Of a stretch of DNA of 52,515 bases, positions 1 to 8,446 are shown piece by piece (the stretch's first letter is position 1; each line of letters starts with the position of its first letter). Source of the DNA: an uncultured Synergistales bacterium. GTDB lineage: Bacteria > Synergistota > Synergistia > Synergistales > Aminobacteriaceae. Both the position numbers and the translations under genes were made by a program. The stretch covers positions 76,482 to 128,996 of the forward strand of contig CAJOMU010000002.1 of NCBI GenBank assembly GCA_905235735.1. The letters run 5' to 3'. Below the pieces are notes generated by a model that ran no database searches, was not told the DNA's origin, and saw only the letters and a list, made by a program, of their open reading frames with translations.

Positions 1-2
1 TT

Positions 3-206
3 ACGGTCAATGCGTCAGGTCTTTCATGTCCTCAGCCTGTCATGCTCACTAAGAAGGCACTCGCTAATCTTTCATCAGGACGTGTTGAGGTTCTCGTTGA
101 TACTGCGACATCAAGAAACAATGTATCACGTTATGCAAGTAATAAAGGCTGGAAGGTCAGCACAGAGGAACGCGATGGAGGATATAAAGTTATTCTTGAG
201 AAGTAA
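3..206 (+). CDS. TusA/SirA-family sulfurtransferase (C-terminal part; left end outside window)
   Basis: Read from the third base, the frame is open from the window edge to the TAA at 204-206 (67 codons). It contains the TusA signature ASGLSCPQPV followed by a helix-like LTKKAL, so the conserved cysteine of the CPxP motif is present. Nearly the whole single TusA domain of about 75 residues is inside the window. There is no room for the DsrE-like second domain of full YedF. Small TusA-like proteins carry persulfide sulfur, and one subgroup travels with selenium genes. The neighbouring tRNA-Sec and cysteine desulfurase favour the selenium subgroup here, which is inference. A longer-looking overlapping frame starting at position 10 is a shadow. 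Confidence 0.85.
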   Translation, partial: TVNASGLSCPQPVMLTKKALANLSSGRVEVLVDTATSRNNVSRYASNKGWKVSTEERDGGYKVILEK

Positions 207-220
207 GAAGTGAATTCAAT

Positions 221-265
221 ATCCCTGTTGATGATTTAAGTAGTCGGCAGGGATTTTTTTTTTTT
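221..265 (+). terminator. Rho-independent terminator after the TusA gene
   Basis: ATCCCTG at 221-227 pairs with CAGGGAT at 248-254, followed by an unbroken run of about twelve T. It closes the upstream selenium/sulfur transcription unit just before the oppositely oriented tRNA. Confidence 0.85.
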
Positions 266-276
266 GTTCGCAATTT

Positions 277-374
277 TGGCGGAAGCGTGTGGGAATCGAA
301 CCCACCAGAGACAGCTTAAACCGCCTCTCTTCAGGTTTGAAGCCTGAGCCTATCACCAGACAAATCTCGCTTCC
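277..374 (-). tRNA. selC: tRNA-Sec (selenocysteine, anticodon UCA)
   Basis: On the minus strand the molecule begins GGAAGCGA and ends CGCTTCC-G-CCA, so CCA is encoded. The anticodon stem TCAGG/CCTGA encloses the loop CTTCAAA with anticodon TCA; its complement TGA lies at plus 338-340. A long variable arm (AGAGGCGG pairing with CTGTCTCT through G-U pairs) and a T arm (GTGGG, TTCGATT, CCCAC) follow. The 98-nt length, long variable arm and resemblance to E. coli selC at both ends identify tRNA-Sec. The eighth acceptor pair is an A-A mismatch, so the stem is seven firm pairs. The organism therefore probably decodes some UGA codons as selenocysteine; selA and selB are not in the window. Confidence 0.95.
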
Positions 375-440
375 ATAATGTCATGAATTATAATGTATGC
401 ACCGCAAAAAATCTATGCAATAAGAGAGGTCTATTGATTC

Positions 441-1610
441 ATGGCATGCTATCTGAATAATGCCGCCACTACATGGCCAAAGCCCGAATGCGTGAGTGAA
501 GCTGTTCGTGAATTCATGCTGAACGGAGGAGCAAATTCATCAAGAGGAACATCTTCAGTCCGCGATATGGAAACAATGAATCTGATTCTGGATTGCAGGA
601 TTAAACTCGTAAATATGTTCGGAGGTTATGATGATGCAAATCCTCTTCTCGTTACGTTCACCGCAAATATCACTGAAGCATTGAATATTGTCCTTCGCGG
701 TTATCTTCGTCCCGGAATGAGCGTGATCACATCGTCAATGGAACATAATGCTGTTATGCGTCCATTGAGAGCACTTGAAAGTTCAGGTGTGAATGTTGAA
801 GTGATAAATGCAGATTCATACGGCCAAATGAATCCTTCAGACTTTGAAGACGCATTGATGAATCACAAATACAATCTCGCAGTAATATCTCATGCAAGCA
901 ACGTATGCGGGACTATTCAACCATTGAATGAGATTGCAGAACTATGCATGAAATACAATGTGCCTCTTGTGGTTGATACTGCACAGACAGCAGGAGTGAT
1001 TGATATAAATGCATCTGAACTGAAACTTTCGGCTTTATGTTTCACTGGTCATAAGGGCTTAATGGGGCCTCAAGGTACAGGCGGAATAATATGGTCTCCT
1101 GAATTCGCATCACGTGTTCAGCCTATTATAACCGGCGGAACAGGAAGCTATTCACATCTTGAAACTCAGCCTGAAGATTTGCCCGATAAATTTGAATCAG
1201 GTACACCTAACCTTCCGGGCATTGCCGGACTTAATGCCGCACTTCAATGGCTCAATGATACAGGTATAAAGAATATAGCTGAACATGAATGCATGACAGG
1301 TGAATATATGCTTGAGAGATTACTTGAGATTGATGACGTAATTCTCTCAGGAAGGCATGACATGAATAATCGTGTATCTGTATTTGCGTTTAACGTCAAG
1401 GGAATAGATAACGGGATATTAGCTGATGAACTTTCACGTTCAGGTTTCGAGACGAGGCCGGGCTTGCATTGTGCACCTTCTGCACATAGAACACTGAATA
1501 CATTTCCTCAGGGAGCATTGAGAGTTTCACCTGGATATTTCAATTCACGTGATGATGTTGATGCTTTCATTGATACATTGAAAACAATAATTTTTTCATG
1601 TATTGACTAG
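441..1610 (+). CDS. Cysteine desulfurase-family protein / selenocysteine lyase-like (class V aminotransferase fold)
   Basis: This 389-aa PLP enzyme has the expected landmarks. They are His102 in the MEHNAV segment, the PLP-nitrogen Asp179 in VVDTAQ, the Schiff-base Lys205 in FTGHKG, and a catalytic-loop Cys344 in RPGLHCAP. The family removes sulfur or selenium from cysteine or selenocysteine and passes it on as a persulfide or selenide. The GLHCAPxAH loop and the ending GxLRVSPGYFN match a subfamily (TIGR01977 type) often found with selenium genes. SD GAGAGG lies at 424-429. Its position between a TusA-like protein and tRNA-Sec suggests a role in selenium donation or recycling rather than general Fe-S assembly; that is inference. 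Confidence 0.88.
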   Translation: MACYLNNAATTWPKPECVSEAVREFMLNGGANSSRGTSSVRDMETMNLILDCRIKLVNMFGGYDDANPLLVTFTANITEALNIVLRGYLRPGMSVITSSMEHNAVMRPLRALESSGVNVEVINADSYGQMNPSDFEDALMNHKYNLAVISHASNVCGTIQPLNEIAELCMKYNVPLVVDTAQTAGVIDINASELKLSALCFTGHKGLMGPQGTGGIIWSPEFASRVQPIITGGTGSYSHLETQPEDLPDKFESGTPNLPGIAGLNAALQWLNDTGIKNIAEHECMTGEYMLERLLEIDDVILSGRHDMNNRVSVFAFNVKGIDNGILADELSRSGFETRPGLHCAPSAHRTLNTFPQGALRVSPGYFNSRDDVDAFIDTLKTIIFSCID

Positions 1611-1628
1611 TGCGATAAAGTGAAGTGC

Positions 1629-1655
1629 TTGATAAAATATTCTTACTCATATAAA
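1629..1655 (+). promoter_or_regulatory. Possible promoter for the pentose operon
   Basis: TTGATA (1629-1634) and TATAAA (1650-1655) are separated by only 15 bases. They sit in the 84-base gap before the transketolase start. The short spacer makes this a weak call, and no clear operator is visible. Confidence 0.3.
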
Positions 1656-1694
1656 TCCAGAATTAAATTCAAAAACGAAGGGCGTGAAAATTTT

Positions 1695-3608
1695 ATGTCT
1701 TTACCGAGACTAAATAAATTCCCGCAGGATCATCTATCCGATGAACAGATAACTTCCCTCGAAGAATCTGCTAAACGTGCAAGAGTTACTGCTCTCACAA
1801 TGGTATCTGCGGCTAAGAGCGGTCATCCCGGCGGAGCATTCTCATCAATGGAAATGTTCATGACAGTTTACGGAGTGGCAGACCTCACACCTGCAAACTG
1901 CAATGACAAGAAACGCGATTATGTTGTCGTATCACACGGACACACAAGCGCAGGAGTATACGCGGCATTAAGTGAATGGGGATTCATTGACCGTGATGAT
2001 GTAATGAGTCATTTCAGAAATTGCGGCTCAATCTTTCAGGGTCATGTTGAACGTGAAATACCCGGCATAGATTGGGGAACAGGAAACTTAGGACAGGGTT
2101 TATCCGCAGGTGCAGGCTTCGCACTCGCACAGAGGGCAATCGGTCATAAAGGACGCGTCTATGTTCTCATGGGCGACGGAGGTCAGACCAAAGGACAATT
2201 AGCAGAGGCAAGACGTACAGCAGTCAAAGAAAATCTGACGGGACTTGTCGCTTTAATCGATTGGAATGATATTCAGCTTTCAGGAATGCGTAAGGAAATC
2301 ATGCCCTGCAACATTAAAGCTCTTTGGGAAGCTGACGGTTGGGAAGCAATTGAAGTTGATGGTCATTCATTCAGTGCACTCTATGACGCATTGAAGGCAG
2401 CAGGAACTCACGGAAAGCCAACGGTCTTAATGTGCAAAACGGTAATGGGGAAATACGGCGGCATAATGGAAGGTGTTGCTACGTATCACGGAAAGCCTCC
2501 AGCAGTTGAAGACTATAATGCAATCGTTGAAGGTCTCGGTGAATCACCTGACACATTAACGAAAGCACTTGAACGAAGAAAGACACCTCCAGTCAGCAAA
2601 GGCAGAACGATTGATTATCCTCCAGCACCTTCACTCGATACAGGTACACCGTTCAACTACGAAGGCAAAAAGGTATCAGATAATCGCGGAGCATTCGGAA
2701 AGGCACTCGCTGATGTGGGCAAACTGAATTACAAAGCTGAAGGCAAAACTCCGATTTTAGTTTTCGATTGCGACCTTCATCCTTCAGTAATGACTGGTGC
2801 ATTCAGTAAAAATTGCCCGGATTGGTACGTTCAGAGCGGAATTCAGGAACATAACGTTGCAACGATGTCGGGTACAGCAAGCATAGCAGGAGTAGTTTCA
2901 TTATGGGCAGAGTTCGGCGTATTCGGAATCGATGAAGTCTACAATCAGCAGAGGCTCAATGACATTAACCGTGCGGGCAACAAGACAGTTCTCACTCACG
3001 TAGGACTTGATGTAGGTGAAGACGGAAAAACACATCAGTGCATAGATTATGTCGGCTTAATGCGCAATATGTTCGGCTGGAAGTTAGTCGTTCCTGTTGA
3101 TCCTAATCAGACTGACAGAGCTACACGCTGGATGTTAAAGACACCTGGAGATATTTGCATGGCAGTCGGACGAAGCAAGGTTGACGGACTGAAAGAATTC
3201 GCAGGAGATTACGAGTTCAAGTACGGAGAAGCAGTGAAGTTACGTTCAGGAACAGAAGGAAGCATATTCGCACTTGGTTACATGGCACAGCTCGCAGTTC
3301 AGGCGGCAGAAACTCACAATCTCTCAGTGAATGTCTACGCTGTATCGTCTCCTCTCGCACCTGACATGAAAGCACTGAAGGAAGCGGCATCATGCGGGCC
3401 TATTCTCACGGTAGAAGACCATAACATCAATACAGGAATGGGAGCAATCATGTTGCTTGAGGCAGTGAGAAACGGAATCGCATTGCCGAAAGTGAAGACA
3501 ATCGGAGTAGATCATTACGGAGCATCAGGGACATCAGACGCAGTACGTGCGGAAATGGGAATATCACCTGACGGAATAGCAGAAGAGTTTAAAAATTTGA
3601 AGAGGTGA
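1695..3608 (+). CDS. tkt: Transketolase (full-length, single chain)
   Basis: This 637-aa enzyme transfers C2 units between pentose, tetrose and hexose phosphates. With transaldolase it converts xylulose-5-P into glycolytic intermediates. The N-terminal thiamine-diphosphate domain has KSGHPGG (41-47) and GDGGQ (from 160) with the downstream Asn191. The pyrimidine domain carries the catalytic Glu385 in SGIQEHN, and a C-terminal domain follows. I start at ATG 1695 behind GAAGGG; a GTG at 1620 would add 25 residues without an SD. The gene leads a tight run with the kinase, transaldolase, araA and araD, so it is probably the pentose-induced transketolase. The next gene starts 8 bases beyond its stop. 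Confidence 0.93.
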   Translation: MSLPRLNKFPQDHLSDEQITSLEESAKRARVTALTMVSAAKSGHPGGAFSSMEMFMTVYGVADLTPANCNDKKRDYVVVSHGHTSAGVYAALSEWGFIDRDDVMSHFRNCGSIFQGHVEREIPGIDWGTGNLGQGLSAGAGFALAQRAIGHKGRVYVLMGDGGQTKGQLAEARRTAVKENLTGLVALIDWNDIQLSGMRKEIMPCNIKALWEADGWEAIEVDGHSFSALYDALKAAGTHGKPTVLMCKTVMGKYGGIMEGVATYHGKPPAVEDYNAIVEGLGESPDTLTKALERRKTPPVSKGRTIDYPPAPSLDTGTPFNYEGKKVSDNRGAFGKALADVGKLNYKAEGKTPILVFDCDLHPSVMTGAFSKNCPDWYVQSGIQEHNVATMSGTASIAGVVSLWAEFGVFGIDEVYNQQRLNDINRAGNKTVLTHVGLDVGEDGKTHQCIDYVGLMRNMFGWKLVVPVDPNQTDRATRWMLKTPGDICMAVGRSKVDGLKEFAGDYEFKYGEAVKLRSGTEGSIFALGYMAQLAVQAAETHNLSVNVYAVSSPLAPDMKALKEAASCGPILTVEDHNINTGMGAIMLLEAVRNGIALPKVKTIGVDHYGASGTSDAVRAEMGISPDGIAEEFKNLKR

Positions 3609-3616
3609 AAAACGAA

Positions 3617-5212
3617 ATGGAAGCGAAGGAATTAATTCAGCAGGGAAAAACAGCACTCGGAATTGAATTCGGTTCAACAAGGATTAAGGCTGTCCTCGTT
3701 GACTATGACGGCCATGTATTAGCGTTAGGGTTTCATGAATGGGCAAACAAGTTCGTAAATGGCATATGGACATATGATCTCGCTGACGTTGATGCAGGAC
3801 TGCGTTCATGCTACTCATCACTGAGGAAAGAAATTGAAGCGAAATACGGCGTAACACCTACAACATTCGGTGCAATAGGCGTAAGTGCCATGATGCATGG
3901 ATATATTGCCCTCGATAAGAACGACAAACAGCTTGCTCCCTTCCAGACATGGCGCAACACGAACACGACCAAAGCGGCAGATATTCTTACGGAACTTTTT
4001 GACTTCAATGTTCCTCTGAGATGGTCAGCCGCACATTTGTATCAGAGAGTTCTTGACGGTGAAGAGCATGTGAAGAATGTTGCGTCAGTATTCACACTCG
4101 CGGCATACATGCACTACAAGCTGACCGGCAAGAAAGTTATCGGTATCGGTGATGCGGCCGGAATGTTCCCGATTGATTCAGATGCACTCGATTATGATGC
4201 GGGAATGGCAGATAAATTTGATGCTCTCATGGCCAAAGCAGGATACACTCAGAAGATACGTGAAGTATTCCCGAAGGTATTAGTTGCAGGTGATGATGCA
4301 GGATTACTCACAGCAGAAGGAGCAGCACTTCTCGATGAAACAGGAACATTGAAAGCCGGAATTCCGATGTGTCCTCCCGAAGGTGATGCAGGTACAGGAA
4401 TGACCGCGACGAATTCAGTTGCACCACGAACAGGAAATCTCTCAGCAGGCACAAGCATATTCGCAATGGTTGTTCTTGAACGTCAGTTGTCGAAACTTCA
4501 CCGTGAGATTGATATGGTTACGACTCCTTCAGGCTTCCCTTGCGCAATGTCCCACGCGAATAACGGAACGACAGACCTTAATGCATGGGTAGAAGTGTTC
4601 AAGGAATTCTGCGGATTAATGGGAGTGAAATGCGGAACAGGAGAACTCTTCAGCAAACTCTACAATCACGCATTGAAGGGAGATGCCGATTGCGGAGGGC
4701 TGTTAGCATTCGGATATTACAGCGGAGAGAACATCACGTTCATCAATGAGGGCAGGCCGTTATTCGCACGCACAACTAACAGTAAATTCAATCTCGCAAA
4801 CTTCATGCGAGTGAATCTCTATACGTCATTGGGAGCGGTCAAACTGGGAATGGATATTCTCCTCAAAGATGAAGGCGTGAAACTTGATATGCTCATGGGA
4901 CACGGCGGATTATTCAAGACACCGGTAGTCATGCAGAAGTTCCTTGCGGCGGCAGTGAATTCACCCGTAAGCGTGATGTCAACAGCAAGTGAAGGCGGTG
5001 CATGGGGAATAGCATTACTTGCGGCATATCTTGCTGACGGTAAGAAGACAGGAAAACTTGAGGACTATCTGAATCAGAGAGTGTTCAAGGAATTAACCGG
5101 CGATGTCGTGCAGCCAGACCCCGAAGATGTGAAAGGCTTTGAGGAATTCATGAAGCATTACGTTGCTGGTCTCGAAATTGAGAAGTCAGCAATCGAAGCA
5201 ATGAAATGGTAA
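3617..5212 (+). CDS. FGGY-family carbohydrate kinase, probable L-ribulokinase (non-classical type)
   Basis: This 531-aa kinase has the FGGY/actin-like phosphate loop near the N-terminus (GIEFGSTRIKAV). It also has a central glycine-rich adenosine motif (LSAGTSIFAMVV) and C-terminal MGHGGLFKTP and SEGGAWGIALLAAY. The family phosphorylates sugars at the expense of ATP. The sequence is unlike E. coli AraB or XylB. Its place beside araA and araD, with no other kinase present, makes L-ribulose the likely substrate; D-xylulose is the alternative. A kinase of this kind (AraK) is described in clostridial arabinose clusters, as I recall. ATG 3617 follows AGAGGTGA at 3601-3608; the GTG at 3605 overlaps the tkt stop and is less likely. 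Confidence 0.82.
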   Translation: MEAKELIQQGKTALGIEFGSTRIKAVLVDYDGHVLALGFHEWANKFVNGIWTYDLADVDAGLRSCYSSLRKEIEAKYGVTPTTFGAIGVSAMMHGYIALDKNDKQLAPFQTWRNTNTTKAADILTELFDFNVPLRWSAAHLYQRVLDGEEHVKNVASVFTLAAYMHYKLTGKKVIGIGDAAGMFPIDSDALDYDAGMADKFDALMAKAGYTQKIREVFPKVLVAGDDAGLLTAEGAALLDETGTLKAGIPMCPPEGDAGTGMTATNSVAPRTGNLSAGTSIFAMVVLERQLSKLHREIDMVTTPSGFPCAMSHANNGTTDLNAWVEVFKEFCGLMGVKCGTGELFSKLYNHALKGDADCGGLLAFGYYSGENITFINEGRPLFARTTNSKFNLANFMRVNLYTSLGAVKLGMDILLKDEGVKLDMLMGHGGLFKTPVVMQKFLAAAVNSPVSVMSTASEGGAWGIALLAAYLADGKKTGKLEDYLNQRVFKELTGDVVQPDPEDVKGFEEFMKHYVAGLEIEKSAIEAMKW

Positions 5213-5221
5213 GGTGAAATC

Positions 5222-6265
5222 ATGACACATATACATGAACTTTATGAACTGGGTCAAAGTATCTGGCTCGATTATATTTCACGTGAGCTTATTGCGTCAG
5301 GCGGACTTGAACGCTGGATTACCGAAGGCGTAACGGGAGTAACAACGAACCCTTCAATCTTTGAGAATGCGATTGCGAAGACATCAGATTATGATGAAAA
5401 GATTGCATCACTCTCAAAGGCAGGAAAGACAACAGCAGAAATTTACGAAGTATTAACGCTTGAGGAAGTCGGAGCTGCGGCAGATATTTTGCGTCCTGTA
5501 TACGATAAAACGAAGGCAGTAGACGGATATGTAAGTCTCGAAGTGAACCCGTTAATCGCGTCAGACCGTGAGACAACAATCAGCGAAGCAAAGAGACTGT
5601 TCGCATTATTGAATCGTCCGAACGTCATGATAAAAATTCCTGCAACTCCCGAAGGCATATCCGCTCTCACTGAATGCATAGCGTCAAACGTGAACGTGAA
5701 TTCAACTCTCATCTTCTCACCCCAACAGTATGTTGATGTCGCGAAAGCATACATCGAAGGAACGAAAAGAGGAGGCAAGGCACATTCAGTAGCATCTGTA
5801 TTCGTGAGCCGAGTTGATGGTGCAGTAGATAAACTTCTTGCTGAGAAGAATGAATCATCATTGCAGGGACGAATCGCAGTAGACGGAATCAAACTGATGT
5901 ATGAAGAGTTCAAGAAGCTCTTTAAAGGTGCGGAACAAGTACAGCGTCCATTGTGGGCAAGTACAGGAACGAAGAACAAAGCGTATTCCGATGTGAAATA
6001 CATTGAGGAGATTGCGGCGGCCAATACGGTCAATACAGTTCCACCTGCAACTCTTGAGGCATTCCTGAATCACGGAAAGGCAGCACTCACAGTTGAAGAA
6101 GGTCTCGATACAGCACGTGAAGATTTAAAGCGTGTAAAGGAACTCGGCATTGATATTAACGCGGTGTACACGAAACTTCTTGATGACGGATTGAAAGCAT
6201 TCAATGCGGCATTTGAATCGCTGATGAAATCAATAGAGACGAAAGCAAAAGGAGAGGCAAAATAG
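5222..6265 (+). CDS. tal: Transaldolase
   Basis: This 347-aa enzyme moves a dihydroxyacetone unit from sedoheptulose-7-P to glyceraldehyde-3-P. The barrel motifs are easy to read: GVTTNPSIFENAI near residue 40, VSLEVNPL, the Schiff-base lysine in NVMIKIPAT, NSTLIFSPQQY, VASVFVSRVD, and LWASTGTKN. The long form with an NTVPP segment resembles the cyanobacterial/actinobacterial Tal subfamily. AAGGTGA overlapping the kinase stop serves as its SD. It completes, with transketolase, the non-oxidative pentose phosphate branch within this operon. Confidence 0.94.
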   Translation: MTHIHELYELGQSIWLDYISRELIASGGLERWITEGVTGVTTNPSIFENAIAKTSDYDEKIASLSKAGKTTAEIYEVLTLEEVGAAADILRPVYDKTKAVDGYVSLEVNPLIASDRETTISEAKRLFALLNRPNVMIKIPATPEGISALTECIASNVNVNSTLIFSPQQYVDVAKAYIEGTKRGGKAHSVASVFVSRVDGAVDKLLAEKNESSLQGRIAVDGIKLMYEEFKKLFKGAEQVQRPLWASTGTKNKAYSDVKYIEEIAAANTVNTVPPATLEAFLNHGKAALTVEEGLDTAREDLKRVKELGIDINAVYTKLLDDGLKAFNAAFESLMKSIETKAKGEAK

Positions 6266-6266
6266 T

Positions 6267-7748
6267 TTGAGCATACGAGATTATGAATTCTGGTTTGTGG
6301 TCGGCAGTCAGTATCTTTATGGGCCGGAAGTATTAAAGACAGTTGCGGAACGTGCACAGGAAATGACAGATAAGCTCAATGCGTCAGGTAATCTTCCATG
6401 CAAATTGGTCTATAAGGTTACGGCCAAGACCAATAAGGAGATTACTGATGTTGTGCGTGAGGCGAATTATGATACGAAATGTGCAGGCATCATCACGTGG
6501 TGTCATACGTTCAGTCCGTCAAAGATGTGGATAAACGGCCTCGAAGGATTACAGAAGGCATGGTGTCATTTAGCAACGCAGTACAACCTTGAAATCCCGA
6601 ATGAAGAGATCGATATGGACTTCATGAATCTCAATCAGGCGGCACACGGAGATCGTGAACATGGATTCATTGGTGCGAGACTTCGTAAGCCCAGAAAGAT
6701 TATCGCGGGTTACTGGCAGAATGAAGATGTTCAGAAACGTATCGGAAAATGGATGAGAGCAGCAGCAGGTGTTGAATTCTCAAAGACATTGAAGATAATG
6801 CGTTTCGGAGACAATATGCGTGAAGTTGCAGTAACGGAAGGCGACAAGGTAGAGGTTCAGATGAAACTCGGCTGGCAGGTTAATACTTGGCCTGTAGGTA
6901 AACTCGCTGAAGAGATTAATGCAGTGAGTGAATCAGAAGTTGACGCTCTCATGAAGGAATATGAATCACTCTATGACATTGCAACCGATAACATTGAAGC
7001 GATTCGCTATCAGGCACGTGAAGAAATTGCAATGAAGAAGATGCTTGATTCTGAAGGCTGCTGTGCATTCTCGAACACGTTCCAGGATTTGTACGGCATG
7101 AAACAGTTACCCGGACTTGCAACTCAGCACATGCTTGCATCAGGTTACGGATATGGTGCAGAAGGCGACTGGAAGGTTTCAGGCATGACTGCGATCATAA
7201 AGTTCATGACTGAGGGTCAGAAGGGCGGAACTGCATTCATGGAGGACTACACGTACAACCTCGCCGAAGGTAAAGAATACAGCTTAGGTGCACATATGCT
7301 CGAAGTATGTCCGTCAGTTGCGGCTGAAAGACCACGAATTGAAGTTCATCATCTTGGAATCGGAGACAGGGAAGACCCTGCGCGAATCGTATTTGAAGGC
7401 CATGAAGGTAAAGCAGTAGTAGTGAGCCTAATCGATATGGGAGGACGTTTACGCTTAATCTGTCAGGACATCGAATGTGTTAAACCGATTCTCCCAATGC
7501 CAAATCTCCCAGTTGCACGCGTAATGTGGAAAGCACTTCCCAATCTCACAACAGGTATCGAATGCTGGGTACTCGCAGGAGGTGCACATCATACTGTTCT
7601 TTCATATGATGTTGACGCAGAACAAATGCGTGATTGGGCGCGAATGATGGACATTGAATTTGTTCACATAGGAAAAGACACGACAGTAGAAGCACTAGAA
7701 CAAGATCTATTCCTGTCAGATATAGTGTGGAAGCTGAAGTCATGCTAG
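6267..7748 (+). CDS. araA: L-arabinose isomerase
   Basis: The 493-aa product aligns by eye with E. coli AraA along most of its length. Shared stretches include FVVGSQYLYGPE, HTFSPSKMWINGL, IDMDFMNLNQAAHG, RFGDNMREVAVT and VNTWPVG. Metal-binding Glu and His residues are visible in FMEDYTY, MLEVCPS, VHHLGIG and GGAHHT. It interconverts L-arabinose and L-ribulose with a divalent metal in the cytoplasm. The start is TTG 6267, directly behind the transaldolase stop and preceded by GGAGAGG at 6251-6257; no nearby ATG fits. This gene gives the strongest pointer to the operon substrate. Confidence 0.97.
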   Translation: MSIRDYEFWFVVGSQYLYGPEVLKTVAERAQEMTDKLNASGNLPCKLVYKVTAKTNKEITDVVREANYDTKCAGIITWCHTFSPSKMWINGLEGLQKAWCHLATQYNLEIPNEEIDMDFMNLNQAAHGDREHGFIGARLRKPRKIIAGYWQNEDVQKRIGKWMRAAAGVEFSKTLKIMRFGDNMREVAVTEGDKVEVQMKLGWQVNTWPVGKLAEEINAVSESEVDALMKEYESLYDIATDNIEAIRYQAREEIAMKKMLDSEGCCAFSNTFQDLYGMKQLPGLATQHMLASGYGYGAEGDWKVSGMTAIIKFMTEGQKGGTAFMEDYTYNLAEGKEYSLGAHMLEVCPSVAAERPRIEVHHLGIGDREDPARIVFEGHEGKAVVVSLIDMGGRLRLICQDIECVKPILPMPNLPVARVMWKALPNLTTGIECWVLAGGAHHTVLSYDVDAEQMRDWARMMDIEFVHIGKDTTVEALEQDLFLSDIVWKLKSC

Positions 7749-8446
7749 AAGAATTACGAGAAGAAGTATACCGTGCGAACATGGAACTTCCCGAACGAAA
7801 GTTAGTATTATACACGTGGGGAAATGCGAGCGGTATAGACCGGGATAAAGGTCTCGTAGTGATAAAGCCGTCAGGGGTTAAGTATGAAGAACTAACTCCT
7901 GAGGCTCTTGTTATTGTTGACCTGAACAATAAAGTTGTCGAAGGAAATCTGAAGCCGTCTTCAGACACGAAGACTCATGTTGAACTTTACAAAGCATTTC
8001 CGAAAATCGGAGGGATAGTTCACACGCATAGTTCACATGCAACAGCGTGGGCACAAACAGGAAAGAGCATTCCATGTTACGGAACTACACACGCAGATTA
8101 TTTTTATGGAAGCGTTCCATGCACGAGGAACTTAACGCCCGAAGAAGTGAATGAAGATTACGAAATGAACACAGGAAAAGTTATCGTAGAGACCTTCATG
8201 AATCAAAAGTTAGACCCAGTTGCAGTACCAGGAGTAATATGCCACAGTCATGGGTTGTTCACTTGGGGAAAAGATGCAAAACGGGCAGTGCATAATGCAG
8301 TTGTCTTAGAGGAAATTGCGAAGATGGCAATGTACACAGTAACGATTGATTCAAATGCGAAGGAAGCTCCGCAGTATATCTTAGATAAGCACTATCTGAG
8401 AAAGCACGGAGCTAACGCGTATTACGGTCAGCGGGAGAACCTGTAA
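7742..8446 (+). CDS. araD: L-ribulose-5-phosphate 4-epimerase
   Basis: This 234-aa class II aldolase-fold enzyme converts L-ribulose-5-P to D-xylulose-5-P. Shared with E. coli AraD are TWGNASGID, VIKPSGV, the zinc ligands in GIVHTHSSHA, TTHADYFYG and the C-terminal HSHGLFTWGK. ATG 7742 gives MLEELREEV, matching the E. coli N-terminus, and overlaps the araA stop by 7 bases, so translation is probably coupled. A GTG at 7727 would add five residues. Its 3' end overlaps the convergent aldose epimerase gene by 19 bases. Confidence 0.96.
   Translation: MLEELREEVYRANMELPERKLVLYTWGNASGIDRDKGLVVIKPSGVKYEELTPEALVIVDLNNKVVEGNLKPSSDTKTHVELYKAFPKIGGIVHTHSSHATAWAQTGKSIPCYGTTHADYFYGSVPCTRNLTPEEVNEDYEMNTGKVIVETFMNQKLDPVAVPGVICHSHGLFTWGKDAKRAVHNAVVLEEIAKMAMYTVTIDSNAKEAPQYILDKHYLRKHGANAYYGQRENL

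Noticed and set aside
10-213. ORF of 67 codons at the left edge in the first frame
   Set aside because: The third frame at the same place carries the TusA CPxP signature and ends at a stop followed by a terminator, so the first-frame ORF is a shadow.
1620-1694. GTG-initiated extension of transketolase
   Set aside because: No SD precedes the GTG, the extra 25 residues resemble no transketolase, and ATG 1695 has a usable SD.
5443-6033. 196-codon minus-strand ORF inside transaldolase
   Set aside because: It lies wholly opposite a strongly conserved gene and its translation resembles nothing; antisense frames are often open in this base composition.
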